Part shown: in pieces, positions 1 through 7,357 of the stretch | Layout of the letters: the number at the start of each line of letters is the position of its first letter | Position numbering within the stretch: the stretch's first letter is position 1 | DNA from: Candidatus Nanopelagicaceae bacterium | GTDB taxonomy: Bacteria > Actinomycetota > Actinomycetes > Nanopelagicales > Nanopelagicaceae | Direction: 5' to 3' | Assembly: GCA_947454425.1 (NCBI GenBank) | Contig: CANGJV010000002.1 | Coordinates: 1-49,319 of the forward strand | Length of the DNA stretch: 49,319 bases | Translations under genes and position numbers: made by a program | Notes under the pieces: generated by a model | Database searches by the model: none | Told to the model about the DNA's origin: nothing | Seen by the model: the letters and a program-made list of their open reading frames with translations, nothing else

Positions 1-25
1 CTATCTTTTTTAACAATTGAATAAT

Positions 26-99
26 GGCTCGGTAGCTCAGTTGGTACGAGCGCGCGACTGAAAATCGTGAGGTCGACAGTTCGATCCTGTCCCGAGCCA
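26..99 (+). tRNA. tRNA-Phe (GAA)
   Basis: The acceptor strand GGCTCGG (26-32) pairs with CCGAGCC (92-98), and A99 is the discriminator. The anticodon loop CTGAAAA carries GAA between a five-base-pair stem, giving phenylalanine. The T arm contains the usual TTCGATC loop. CCA is not encoded. The gene lies tail-to-tail with the DUF167 gene, 14 bp away. Confidence 0.95.
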
Positions 100-113
100 C
101 TTAGAAAGATTGA

Positions 114-407
114 CTATAAAAGTCTTGGAGTCTCTCCCATTAGCTCTTCCAGCCTTGTTTGTAGAGTTTTTACATCTCCACTGACTAAGAGTCTTTTATC
201 GCGACCAAGTTCACCAAAGACAATTGTGAAATCACGCGCGCGAATATTAAATGCTGCGGCGAGCTCTTTGATAACTGCGTTATTGGCTTTGCCATCTACA
301 GCCGGTGCTTGAACCGCCACAACTAAACGAGGTGGTTCACCGACACTTCCACCGACTTTATTACGTGAGGAATTAGGTCTTACTTGAATTTCAAGCAGAA
401 AAGACAC
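114..407 (-). CDS. DUF167 (YggU-type) family protein
   Basis: This is a 97-residue cytosolic protein of the DUF167/YggU family, a small alpha/beta fold of unknown biochemical role found in all domains. The family signature is visible: an N-terminal VRPNSSRN stretch, then APAVDGKANNAVIKELA, then a C-terminal RDKRLLVSGD segment. Length fits the family (about 75-100 residues). The start codon is GTG at 405-407. It lies 13 bp downstream of the DUF5302 gene and is probably the last gene of that short leftward unit. Family assignment is firm; function is unknown. Confidence 0.88.
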   Translation of the reverse strand: MSFLLEIQVRPNSSRNKVGGSVGEPPRLVVAVQAPAVDGKANNAVIKELAAAFNIRARDFTIVFGELGRDKRLLVSGDVKTLQTRLEELMGETPRLL

Positions 408-420
408 AAGCTAATAAAAA

Positions 421-615
421 TTAGCCAGCTGATCCAGAACCTGAAGGTCCTGCCTTGCGCTGGACTGCAGGAGCGCCTCCAGATCGTTGCCCGCCCTTAA
501 TCTTTGAACCGCCCTCTGCGTGATTCTGAGTGCCAGGTGCGCCCTTCTTATTCTTCTTTGCTTCAAGGGCAGCTAGCATCTTTGCTTTTACATCATCTGC
601 AGGTGTGTTGGACAT
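421..615 (-). CDS. DUF5302 family small protein
   Basis: This is a 64-residue hydrophilic, probably disordered protein. An N-terminal helix (DDVKAKMLAALEAKKNKKG) is followed by a glycine/serine/lysine-rich tail with GGSKI. That layout matches DUF5302, a short family confined to Actinomycetota and of unknown function. The ATG at 613-615 has no Shine-Dalgarno sequence. Instead, TAAACT (622-627 on the minus strand) ends 6 nt before the ATG and overlaps the stop codon of the upstream wecA-like gene. This suggests a leaderless transcript of its own, started inside the end of its neighbour. Confidence 0.8.
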   Translation of the reverse strand: MSNTPADDVKAKMLAALEAKKNKKGAPGTQNHAEGGSKIKGGQRSGGAPAVQRKAGPSGSGSAG

Positions 616-621
616 GAAAGT

Positions 622-627
622 AGTTTA
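622..627 (-). promoter_or_regulatory. Putative -10 element (leaderless) for the DUF5302 gene
   Basis: TAAACT matches the actinobacterial TANNNT -10 motif and leaves a 6-nt spacer (ACTTTC) before the ATG. It covers the stop codon of the WecA-like gene. The promoter is inferred from motif and spacing only. Confidence 0.5.
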
Positions 628-1665
628 CCCCTCAGATGGAATACGCAGGAAACCAATAAGCATTAAAACCCAAGTAATTGTGGCGACAAAGATGATTGGA
701 GTGCCGATCGAATCGGGCCAGGTGTAGAGCGCTAGTGCAAGCGCTCCATAAAGAGCAGCTAGCGCCCACAAAGTTATTGCGGTCCATTTACGAGTAAACC
801 CAATTCGCATCAATCGATGCGAGAGGTGATCGCGCCCGCCCTGAAAAGGAGATATGCCACGATAAATGCGTGATGTGACCGCCACTGTTGTGTCCAAGAT
901 TGGCGTTGCCATTAGTAGAACGGGAATAGTAAGAGATTTATAGGAAGGGATGACTCCTGGGCTTAAACGAATCGTCAATACCGAGATGATGATGCCAAGG
1001 AAAAGTGAGCCAGCATCTCCCATATAAATCTTCGCTGGGTGTCGATTCCAAATCAAGAATCCCGCGGTAGCGCCGGCGGTAACAACTGCAAGAGCGCTCA
1101 CCAGAACTTGCTGGCGATCGTAGGCGATAAAGAATGTAAAGAAGGTGATAACCGCAACGGTACCCGCTGCTCCCCCATCGTGATTGTCAAAGAAATTGAT
1201 GGAGTTACAGACTCCTACAATCCAGAGAGTGGTGATTGCGTAATTGAGAAATGTATTTCCGAAGGCTATTCCACTTGTATTTGTAGCAATCAAAATAAAT
1301 GAGACACCGATTCCAGTAAATGTCTGTGCGATCAGGCGGGGCCATGGACTTAATCCGCGCAAGTCATCCCAGAGCCCCATTGCACTTATTGCCACTGCTG
1401 GAAGTAAAACGGTGCTCGCCAATCGAATTGTCTGCCAAGAGAAATCAACGGCCAACATTGAGCCATATGAGGCAGCCAAAACTCCGATTGCAATCGCCAC
1501 TCCACCTAAATAAGGCACGGGTTCTTTCTGAACCTTGCGCTCGAGACTTGGAGCATCTACTGCGTTAAAGTGAACTGCAATGCGGCGTATCTGCGGAGTG
1601 ATTGCTCCGACGAGAGCAAAGGTGAGAAAGCCAAGTAAGGCAAATTGTGCAATGGAATAATTCAT
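625..1665 (-). CDS. wecA: WecA/TagO-like undecaprenyl-phosphate GlcNAc-1-phosphate transferase
   Basis: This is a polytopic membrane enzyme (346 residues, about ten or eleven helices) of the MraY/WecA/TagO family. The family transfers a sugar-1-phosphate from a UDP-sugar to a polyprenyl phosphate at the cytoplasmic face, starting cell-wall polymer or arabinogalactan-type linker synthesis. Visible motifs are the first acidic pair GLWDDLRG (about residues 97-104), SINFFDNHDGGAAG (about 155-168), YMGDAGSLFLG (about 214-224) and the basic loop GGRDHLSHRL. The last is the WecA-type counterpart of the HIHH region, which argues against MraY. The N-x-x-D-N-x-D-G core deviates from the textbook NxxDGLDGL. 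It sits 11 bp after bldC. The exact donor sugar cannot be told from sequence. Confidence 0.85.
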   Translation of the reverse strand: MNYSIAQFALLGFLTFALVGAITPQIRRIAVHFNAVDAPSLERKVQKEPVPYLGGVAIAIGVLAASYGSMLAVDFSWQTIRLASTVLLPAVAISAMGLWDDLRGLSPWPRLIAQTFTGIGVSFILIATNTSGIAFGNTFLNYAITTLWIVGVCNSINFFDNHDGGAAGTVAVITFFTFFIAYDRQQVLVSALAVVTAGATAGFLIWNRHPAKIYMGDAGSLFLGIIISVLTIRLSPGVIPSYKSLTIPVLLMATPILDTTVAVTSRIYRGISPFQGGRDHLSHRLMRIGFTRKWTAITLWALAALYGALALALYTWPDSIGTPIIFVATITWVLMLIGFLRIPSEG

Positions 1666-1676
1666 AGATAAAAGAT

Positions 1677-1874
1677 TTAGCTCTGACTCTTAAAGTAACC
1701 GGCACGAAGTTCATCAACTTCAGATTTGCGATATCGACGATGGCCACCGAGTGTGCGAATAGAAGTAAGTTTTCCAGCCTTAGCCCAACGGGTGACAGTC
1801 TTAGGATCAACGCCGAAGAGATCTGCGACTTCGCGAGGGGTGAGAAGGACTTCAGCTTCAGGAATGCGATTCAC
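1677..1874 (-). CDS. bldC: BldC-like MerR-family DNA-binding regulator
   Basis: BldC is a minimal MerR-type helix-turn-helix protein that binds DNA cooperatively and controls development in Streptomyces. The core seen here is nearly canonical: LLTPREVADLFGVDPKTV, then TRWAKAGKLTSIRTLGGHRR and a short tail. I chose the GTG at 1872-1874 (65 residues, starting MNRIPEAEVLLTP) because GAGGTGA at 1883-1889 is a strong Shine-Dalgarno 8 nt upstream and BldC proteins are about 68 residues. An upstream in-frame TTG at 1958 would add 28 unconserved residues. In a non-filamentous, streamlined cell its targets must differ from sporulation genes. The purM...DUF3073...bldC neighbourhood is, from memory, conserved in Streptomyces. 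Confidence 0.93.
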   Translation of the reverse strand: MNRIPEAEVLLTPREVADLFGVDPKTVTRWAKAGKLTSIRTLGGHRRYRKSEVDELRAGYFKSQS

Positions 1875-1882
1875 AGTATTAC

Positions 1883-1889
1883 TCACCTC
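1883..1889 (-). promoter_or_regulatory. Shine-Dalgarno sequence that fixes the bldC start
   Basis: GAGGTGA on the minus strand is complementary to the 16S 3' end and lies 8 nt before the GTG at 1874. This favours the 65-residue BldC over the longer frame starting at TTG 1958. The rest of 1890-1993 shows no recognisable feature. Confidence 0.7.
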
Positions 1890-1993
1890 ATCTGAATTGA
1901 ATGTCCGAATTGCTCCGTTATGTCGGGAAGTATCGGGTAGAAAGGGGTCAATTGGCAAGATGGGTAGTGTAGAAATACCGAACTCTTTCAGCG

Positions 1994-2809
1994 TTACATC
2001 GCTGATTCAAGCGCCTGAACTGGGCGCCAGCGACTGACTAAGCGTTCATACCCCTCACCAGCAATGGCGCCATCTCCGGAAGCAAGTCCGGCAAGACTAA
2101 AAATGACATCTTCAATCGATCCATCATCTTCAATTCCAGCAAGACCATCCGATTTCAAAGTGCCATCGAGGTAATGTGCAAGTCCTCCGTAATCGAGTTC
2201 AACCATCGATAAGGGATGAAAGAGTTCGAGCCACTCAATTAGTTCTTCAATCTCTTGTTCGACAACGCCTTCGCCAAATGATTGCAGGACGACTTCATGT
2301 GAATGATTTGCGCGCTCGATTGCCTTTGCCACAGTTGTGCGAGCGATTGAATATGCAATCTCTTGTCGATAACCACGTTCTCGCTCTTGCGGCTGAAAGA
2401 GTGCGAGCCAACGTGGCGGAACCATCCACGTCTCAGTCAGAATATGTGGCACGCGATCTTCAATATTTTCCATTCCAGATGTGATTACTTCTTCGAGCGC
2501 AGGTGGAATAAAGAATGGTGTCACCGTTGAAGGAAGTGATTCTTTAAAGTCATCTAAAGCGCTCCAGCATCTCGTCGCTGTCGACCAAGGAGATATATAT
2601 CTGATTCCATCAAGTTCCAGCAGATGGACTCCATCCGGGCGAAGGGCTGGCGACTCAGGGGAAATCAATCTTCTCAGAGCGAGCGCTTGTTCGTCTTCGC
2701 GAGTATCACTTTCAATCGAGAGATTTTCCCAGCGCAAACGGTCCGCTGCCGGAAAGGCAGTGATTGGCTCGTAGATGCGAAGAGATGCAACGTATGGAGT
2801 TGAACTCAT
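1994..2809 (-). CDS. Conserved actinobacterial protein of unknown function
   Basis: This 271-residue soluble, acidic protein has no signal peptide, no membrane helix and no catalytic motif I recognise. It opens with a short hydrophobic strand (YVASLRIYEPITAF), resembling uncharacterised actinobacterial proteins encoded beside bldC. The middle is rich in tryptophan and proline (ETWMVPPRWLALF), and the C-terminal half has glutamate-rich helices (EQEIEELIEWLELF) and a glycine-rich loop. The ATG at 2807-2809 has no Shine-Dalgarno, but TATAAA ends 6 nt upstream, suggesting leaderless expression. Function is unknown; the position next to bldC is the only clue. Confidence 0.75.
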   Translation of the reverse strand: MSSTPYVASLRIYEPITAFPAADRLRWENLSIESDTREDEQALALRRLISPESPALRPDGVHLLELDGIRYISPWSTATRCWSALDDFKESLPSTVTPFFIPPALEEVITSGMENIEDRVPHILTETWMVPPRWLALFQPQERERGYRQEIAYSIARTTVAKAIERANHSHEVVLQSFGEGVVEQEIEELIEWLELFHPLSMVELDYGGLAHYLDGTLKSDGLAGIEDDGSIEDVIFSLAGLASGDGAIAGEGYERLVSRWRPVQALESAM

Positions 2810-2843
2810 GATTTTTTTATACTGAACACGCTACAGATATTTT

Positions 2844-3020
2844 TTATGCGCGTGGGATGTAATTTCCTTCAGCAAAGGGATCATCATCATCACGCTCTGG
2901 CTGAAGTGGGGCATCGCTATGAAGCTCCTTAGCGAGACGTTCGATATCCATCTCTTGGGAGTTGTACTTCAAATCACGAGCAACTTTTGTCTGCTTTGCT
3001 TTTGCACGGCCGCGACCCAT
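2844..3020 (-). CDS. DUF3073 family small protein
   Basis: This is a 58-residue, highly charged protein. It begins MGRGRAKAKQTKVARDLKY, the hallmark N-terminus of DUF3073, an Actinomycetota-specific family of unknown function. The basic first third is followed by an acidic DDDDPF segment and ends NYIPRA. The ATG at 3018-3020 is preceded by GGAGG with an 8-nt spacer, a standard ribosome binding site. In Streptomyces this family is, from memory, found between purM and bldC, the same context as here. The basic head suggests nucleic-acid or ribosome contact, but that is speculation. Confidence 0.9.
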   Translation of the reverse strand: MGRGRAKAKQTKVARDLKYNSQEMDIERLAKELHSDAPLQPERDDDDPFAEGNYIPRA

Positions 3021-3106
3021 GGGCGAGACCTCCTCATCGGAAATATTTTGTGTGTTCCAAGGGGGGTAGATTATCGCGTCCAGGCCCTGCCTACCAAAGC
3101 CAAGCT

Positions 3107-4507
3107 TTATGGCTGAACTTCGACCTTAAATGAGCCTGTTTTTGCTCTCTGGCGCAGTGCAAAGTAGCCCAAAACCTGTAAAACCAGGGCGAGGGACATC
3201 GTCGGCAAACGGAAGCGATGGTCGCCAATTGTGCCCATTGCCACCAGCCAGGAGATGACTACCGGCGTGAAGGTTAACCAGGCGAGTGTGCGGTAAATAC
3301 CCTTATATGAGCGAAGCCAGAAGAAACCGATAAAGAAGAGGCTCATTGTGGCAAGCACCCAGAGCCACGAGATGAGCTTTCCAATAATTCCATAAACAAG
3401 GTCATGTCCCTGCTGACTTCCGCGTTCGATATTGATGACTGGATCAATCTTGAGCCAAGGGTTGCGCGCCATAGTGCCATTCATCCTCGGTCCATACCAT
3501 GGGGACCAGAAGTAGAGACTCTTATTGATAAAAAGTCTCACCGCTTTAACTGGGTGGCCTGCATACCATTTGAAAACACACTTCACCATTTGGTTATCGG
3601 TAGTTGTTGTTGCAGGTGCAATTGGCTTGCATGGAACATCTGGGCCAGAATGCATATAGCTGCCAGAAGTTGTATCACCTGCTCCGATTCTCATCGTCGT
3701 GCCAAGATTTGTTGAGACTACAGAGCCATTTCCCGCCTTGTGATTTCGCACGATCAACGCTACTGGTGCAATTGCCATCACTGCCATCACAATTGCGAGG
3801 ATAAGTGCTTGCTGCTTTAGGTTCTTATATGTAATGGCCCAGATTGCAGCTATAACAATTGTTGTCAGAATCCAACGGGGCTGCATAAAAGAGGCAAGTG
3901 CAAAAAATCCACCGACGGCAACAACTCTGAGCCAGAATCGATTATCTTCTGGGTTCAGTTTGGATTTAATTATTAGGCCAACCACCATCAACATGCAGGA
4001 GGCAATCGGGCTTTCGTATCCGATAGCAAGGGAGCTCAGTGAGAGCGTTGGGTTGGCGGCAAGTATTAATGCGAAGGTAAAGAGATAGCGCTGTAACTTT
4101 GTATTTCGAAGTTGTTTTACAAAGTAATAACTGGCATAACCATAAAAAGCACTTTGAGAGATAGATACTAGCGAGAGAATGTGAGTGAGGGATATTTTTG
4201 AGATCAGCCACAGTAAGAATGGGTATCCAGCTGGCCAATACTCTAATAAATGATCCTTGGAGTAGAGGCCATCCTTGAGAAATCCATATAGGGCGTTGAG
4301 ATAATTCTCGCCGTCTGCGCCAAGCCAAGCACCGCCATAGCGAGATCCATTGAAATTAATGACTGGTTCGATATTTCGAATAATTATTAATTTTATGAAA
4401 AATGCAAGGATTGGAATTGCAATTAAAAAGAATTGAAGTGTGAATTTTGCTTTAAATTGTTGGATCCTCGCCTCAAATGGCTCATATTCCACTAGCTCTT
4501 CACTCAT
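3107..4507 (-). CDS. Polytopic membrane glycosyltransferase, GT39/ArnT-like
   Basis: This 466-residue protein has about ten or eleven hydrophobic segments, typical of GT-C glycosyltransferases that use polyprenyl-phosphate sugars at the outer membrane face. After the first helix a long outside loop carries acidic residues (GADGENYLNALYGFL), followed by EYWPAGYPFLLWL, the usual family arrangement before helix 2. A late loop, GDHRFRLPTMS, resembles the G-x-R-Y/F-R-L-P segment common near the C-terminus of this superfamily. It starts 28 bp after purM and could be co-transcribed, although it has no functional link to purines. Substrate and acceptor are unknown; general class is likely. Confidence 0.7.
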   Translation of the reverse strand: MSEELVEYEPFEARIQQFKAKFTLQFFLIAIPILAFFIKLIIIRNIEPVINFNGSRYGGAWLGADGENYLNALYGFLKDGLYSKDHLLEYWPAGYPFLLWLISKISLTHILSLVSISQSAFYGYASYYFVKQLRNTKLQRYLFTFALILAANPTLSLSSLAIGYESPIASCMLMVVGLIIKSKLNPEDNRFWLRVVAVGGFFALASFMQPRWILTTIVIAAIWAITYKNLKQQALILAIVMAVMAIAPVALIVRNHKAGNGSVVSTNLGTTMRIGAGDTTSGSYMHSGPDVPCKPIAPATTTTDNQMVKCVFKWYAGHPVKAVRLFINKSLYFWSPWYGPRMNGTMARNPWLKIDPVINIERGSQQGHDLVYGIIGKLISWLWVLATMSLFFIGFFWLRSYKGIYRTLAWLTFTPVVISWLVAMGTIGDHRFRLPTMSLALVLQVLGYFALRQRAKTGSFKVEVQP

Positions 4508-4535
4508 TTATTTTCCAAAACTCCAAAGGCTCTCA

Positions 4536-5588
4536 TTAAAGATATTCAGAGACTAAGTATGAGCGAGGAGCGCCCAGTTCTGCTGCTTTTTCGACCTTTC
4601 CCGCAATCCATGCCTTCATGCCTCGTGCTGAAAGCGAGCGAATAATTAACTCTGCAACTGTTGGATCCACAATTGCGCTCATTCCGATTCCGACATTCCA
4701 TGTTCGCTCGAGATCTGATTGTGGAACGCCAGCGATATCTGAAAGGAACTTCATCTCGAGCGGAAGTGACCAGGTTGAGCGATCATAAATTGCCGTCAAA
4801 CCATCTGGAATAACGCGCGCAGTATTTTCAGCAACGCCGCCGCCAGTGATATGGCTAAAGGTACGAATATTTGCCTGTTGTGCTCGGATAAGTGCAAGGC
4901 AGTCAAGTGTGTAAATCTCTGTCGGAGTTAAGAGGACTTCACCCAGCGACTTATCAAAATCATAATTGCGAGTCAGATCTAATTCTTGGGTGGCAAGAAT
5001 ATGGCGAACTAATGAGAAACCATTTGCATGAATGCCGCTAGATGGCATTGCAATGATGAGATCTCCTGCTTTGACGCGATGAGCGCCGAGTTGTAGCTCT
5101 GCATCTACGACGCCTGTTGCTGCTCCTGCTATATCGAATTCATCTTCTTGAAGTAGACCTGGATGTTCTGCTGTCTCACCCCCAACCAGGGCGGTACCAG
5201 CCTTTACACATCCACGGGCAATGCCAGCAACAATTGCGGCAATGCGTTCCGGAATAACTTTTCCTACAGCAATGTAGTCGGTCATAAATAGTGGCTCTGC
5301 GCCGCAGACAACAAGATCATCGACAACCATCGCAACTAAATCTTCACCGATGGTGTCGTAGATTCCCATCTGGCGAGCAATTTCAGTCTTGGTTCCGACT
5401 CCATCCGTAGATGTTGCAAGAAGGGGTTGTTTCATATTTTTTATTGCAGATGCATCAAATAACCCAGCGAATCCACCGATTCCGCCAACAACTTCGGGAC
5501 GTGAAGCGCGAGCGATAGAAGCTTTCATTAATTCAACGGCGCGATCTCCAGCATCAATATCGACGCCAGAATCTTTATATGTAGCCAT
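4536..5588 (-). CDS. purM: Phosphoribosylformylglycinamidine cyclo-ligase (AIR synthetase)
   Basis: PurM closes the imidazole ring: FGAM + ATP gives AIR. The 350-residue length is normal. N-terminal YKDSGVDIDAGDRAVELM, the ATP-binding STDGVGTKTEIA segment, GEDLVAMVVDDLVVCGAEPLFMTDY and the HITGGGVAEN loop are all family signatures. The start ATG follows GAGGT, which overlaps the purF stop codon, so translation is probably coupled. It is the last purine gene of the leftward block. Confidence 0.97.
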   Translation of the reverse strand: MATYKDSGVDIDAGDRAVELMKASIARASRPEVVGGIGGFAGLFDASAIKNMKQPLLATSTDGVGTKTEIARQMGIYDTIGEDLVAMVVDDLVVCGAEPLFMTDYIAVGKVIPERIAAIVAGIARGCVKAGTALVGGETAEHPGLLQEDEFDIAGAATGVVDAELQLGAHRVKAGDLIIAMPSSGIHANGFSLVRHILATQELDLTRNYDFDKSLGEVLLTPTEIYTLDCLALIRAQQANIRTFSHITGGGVAENTARVIPDGLTAIYDRSTWSLPLEMKFLSDIAGVPQSDLERTWNVGIGMSAIVDPTVAELIIRSLSARGMKAWIAGKVEKAAELGAPRSYLVSEYL

Positions 5589-5590
5589 CG

Positions 5591-7057
5591 CTATACCTCA
5601 CTGATTTCTAGTCGAGTCTTGCCTTCAGATAAATCGGCTGGGATAGCAATTGGATATTTACCCGAGAAACAGGCGGTGCAGAGTTTATCTTCCGCCACCT
5701 TTGTAGCTTCAATCAGGCCGGCCTCTGAAACAAATGCAAGTGAGTCCGCACCGATAGATTGACAAATTTCTTCAACGCTCATTTCAGCGCCAATAAGTTC
5801 TGCCCGAGTTGCAAAATCGATTCCGTAGAAACATGGCCATTTAACGGGAGGTGATGAGATTCTTACATGTATCTCCAGCGCTCCAGCCTCACGAAGCATC
5901 TTCACAATTGCGCGCTGCGTATTTCCGCGAACAATTGAGTCATCGACAACAACGATACGGCGGCCCTCAATGATTTCCTTAAGCGGGTTGAGTTTAAGGC
6001 GAATTCCTAATTGGCGAATCGTCTGTGACGGTTGAATAAAAGTTCGTCCTACATATGAGTTCTTGACGAGTCCTAAACCAAAAGGAATTCCAGATTCTTT
6101 TGCAAAGCCAATTGCAGCTGGCGTTCCAGATTCTGGAACTGGAATTACTAAATCGGCATTGACTGGCGCTTCTACCGCTAGGCGTCGTCCGATCGCACCA
6201 CGCACCGCATGGATTCCTTGACCTGCAATTGTTGTATCTGGTCGTGCTAGATAAACGTATTCAAAGATGCAACCCTTTGGATTCGGAGTACCCCACATCT
6301 GAGAGCGAACCCCATCGCTATCAATTGCGATAAATTCACCTGGCTCAATTTCGCGGATGAAATCTGCTCCGACAATGTCGAGTGCGGCAGTCTCTGATGC
6401 AACCACCCAGCCACTTTCAAGTTTTCCAAGAACTAATGGGCGTACGCCGTTGAGATCTCTGGCCGCATATAAAGTTGTTTCATCCATTATTACTAGTGAA
6501 AAGGCACCTTGCAACAATGGAAGCACGGCAACAATATTTTCTTCAATAGTTTCGTGATCTTGCAGGCCAATCAGTGCGGTCATGATCTCTGTATCTGTAG
6601 TCGCCCCGCGTCCTAACTTTGGAACTTCAGTCTCTAGATTTCTTACCAAATCAAAGAGTTCTCCGGTATTTGTGAGATTTCCATTATGGCCTAAAGCGAT
6701 TGTGCCGTACTTAGTTGGACGTAGAGTTGGCTGAGCATTGACCCAGGTGCTTGAACCGGTGGTGCTATATCTGCAGTGTCCAATAGCGATATCGCCCTTC
6801 AAGGATGCGAGGTCGCTTTCGGTAAATACTTGTGAAACTAGCCCCATATCTTTAAAGATAACGATTCGTTCGCCATCCGAAGCTGCAATTCCTGCAGATT
6901 CTTGACCGCGATGTTGAAGGGCATAGAGGCCATAGAAAGTTAACTTAGCGACTTCTTCTTGCGGAGCATAAACTCCAAATACTCCGCAGGCATCTTGCGG
7001 TCCTTTATCTTCATCGAGCAGGTTATGGTTGAGATTTCCATCAGCTCTACGGTTCAT
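5591..7057 (-). CDS. purF: Amidophosphoribosyltransferase
   Basis: PurF makes phosphoribosylamine from PRPP and glutamine, the committed step of purine synthesis and the usual point of feedback by purine nucleotides. The glutaminase Cys (C24, in DACGVFGVY) lies after a 23-residue leader, as in the Bacillus-type enzyme made with a propeptide. Four cysteines positioned for a 4Fe-4S cluster are visible (GCIFEY, WPCFYG and CTACFSGKYP near the C-terminus). The PRPP-binding motif is VVVDDSIVRGNT. The start overlaps the preceding sterol-carrier-like gene by 4 bp (ATGA). Length 488 is normal. Confidence 0.97.
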   Translation of the reverse strand: MNRRADGNLNHNLLDEDKGPQDACGVFGVYAPQEEVAKLTFYGLYALQHRGQESAGIAASDGERIVIFKDMGLVSQVFTESDLASLKGDIAIGHCRYSTTGSSTWVNAQPTLRPTKYGTIALGHNGNLTNTGELFDLVRNLETEVPKLGRGATTDTEIMTALIGLQDHETIEENIVAVLPLLQGAFSLVIMDETTLYAARDLNGVRPLVLGKLESGWVVASETAALDIVGADFIREIEPGEFIAIDSDGVRSQMWGTPNPKGCIFEYVYLARPDTTIAGQGIHAVRGAIGRRLAVEAPVNADLVIPVPESGTPAAIGFAKESGIPFGLGLVKNSYVGRTFIQPSQTIRQLGIRLKLNPLKEIIEGRRIVVVDDSIVRGNTQRAIVKMLREAGALEIHVRISSPPVKWPCFYGIDFATRAELIGAEMSVEEICQSIGADSLAFVSEAGLIEATKVAEDKLCTACFSGKYPIAIPADLSEGKTRLEISEV

Positions 7058-7350
7058 GAGAGATCCTTCATAGGTAGTAGGTGACTTAAATCTGCACGGA
7101 CACCTGATGCACTAATCAGTCCATCGCTGTACGCGTCCGCCCAAGAACGAGCGCCGCTAAATAATTGCAACCAAGTCTGGGCATCCATCTCAATTACATT
7201 TGGCGGAGTTCCACGTGTGTGCTTTGGACCATCGCCACATTGAATAGCGGCATACGGAGGAACGCGGACTTCAATTGCTTTGCCAGGATAGCGTTCGGCC
7301 AAAATTGCAAGCGTCTCCTTCACTTCAGCTAGAATTTTGGGATCGCGCAT
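7054..7350 (-). CDS. Sterol-carrier-family small protein of the purine operon
   Basis: This is a 98-residue protein with the compact SCP2-like pattern known from actinobacterial purine clusters. A helix (ILAEVKETLAILAERYPG) is followed by AIEVRVPPYAAIQCGDG, KHTRGTPPNVIEM and a helix ending SHLLPM. I start it at the ATG at 7348-7350 (MRDPKIL), which has AAAGGA 4 nt upstream and begins 7 bp after the purL stop. The frame is open further upstream but would then overlap purL. It overlaps purF by 4 bp, so stable co-translation is expected. Its role in purine synthesis is unknown; homologues sit beside purF in Streptomyces (from memory). Confidence 0.85.
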   Translation of the reverse strand: MRDPKILAEVKETLAILAERYPGKAIEVRVPPYAAIQCGDGPKHTRGTPPNVIEMDAQTWLQLFSGARSWADAYSDGLISASGVRADLSHLLPMKDLS

Positions 7351-7357
7351 TTTTCCT

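Noticed and set aside
1875-1958. Longer BldC starting at TTG 1958
   Set aside because: The extra 28 residues are not part of the family, and GAGGTGA directs initiation to GTG 1874.
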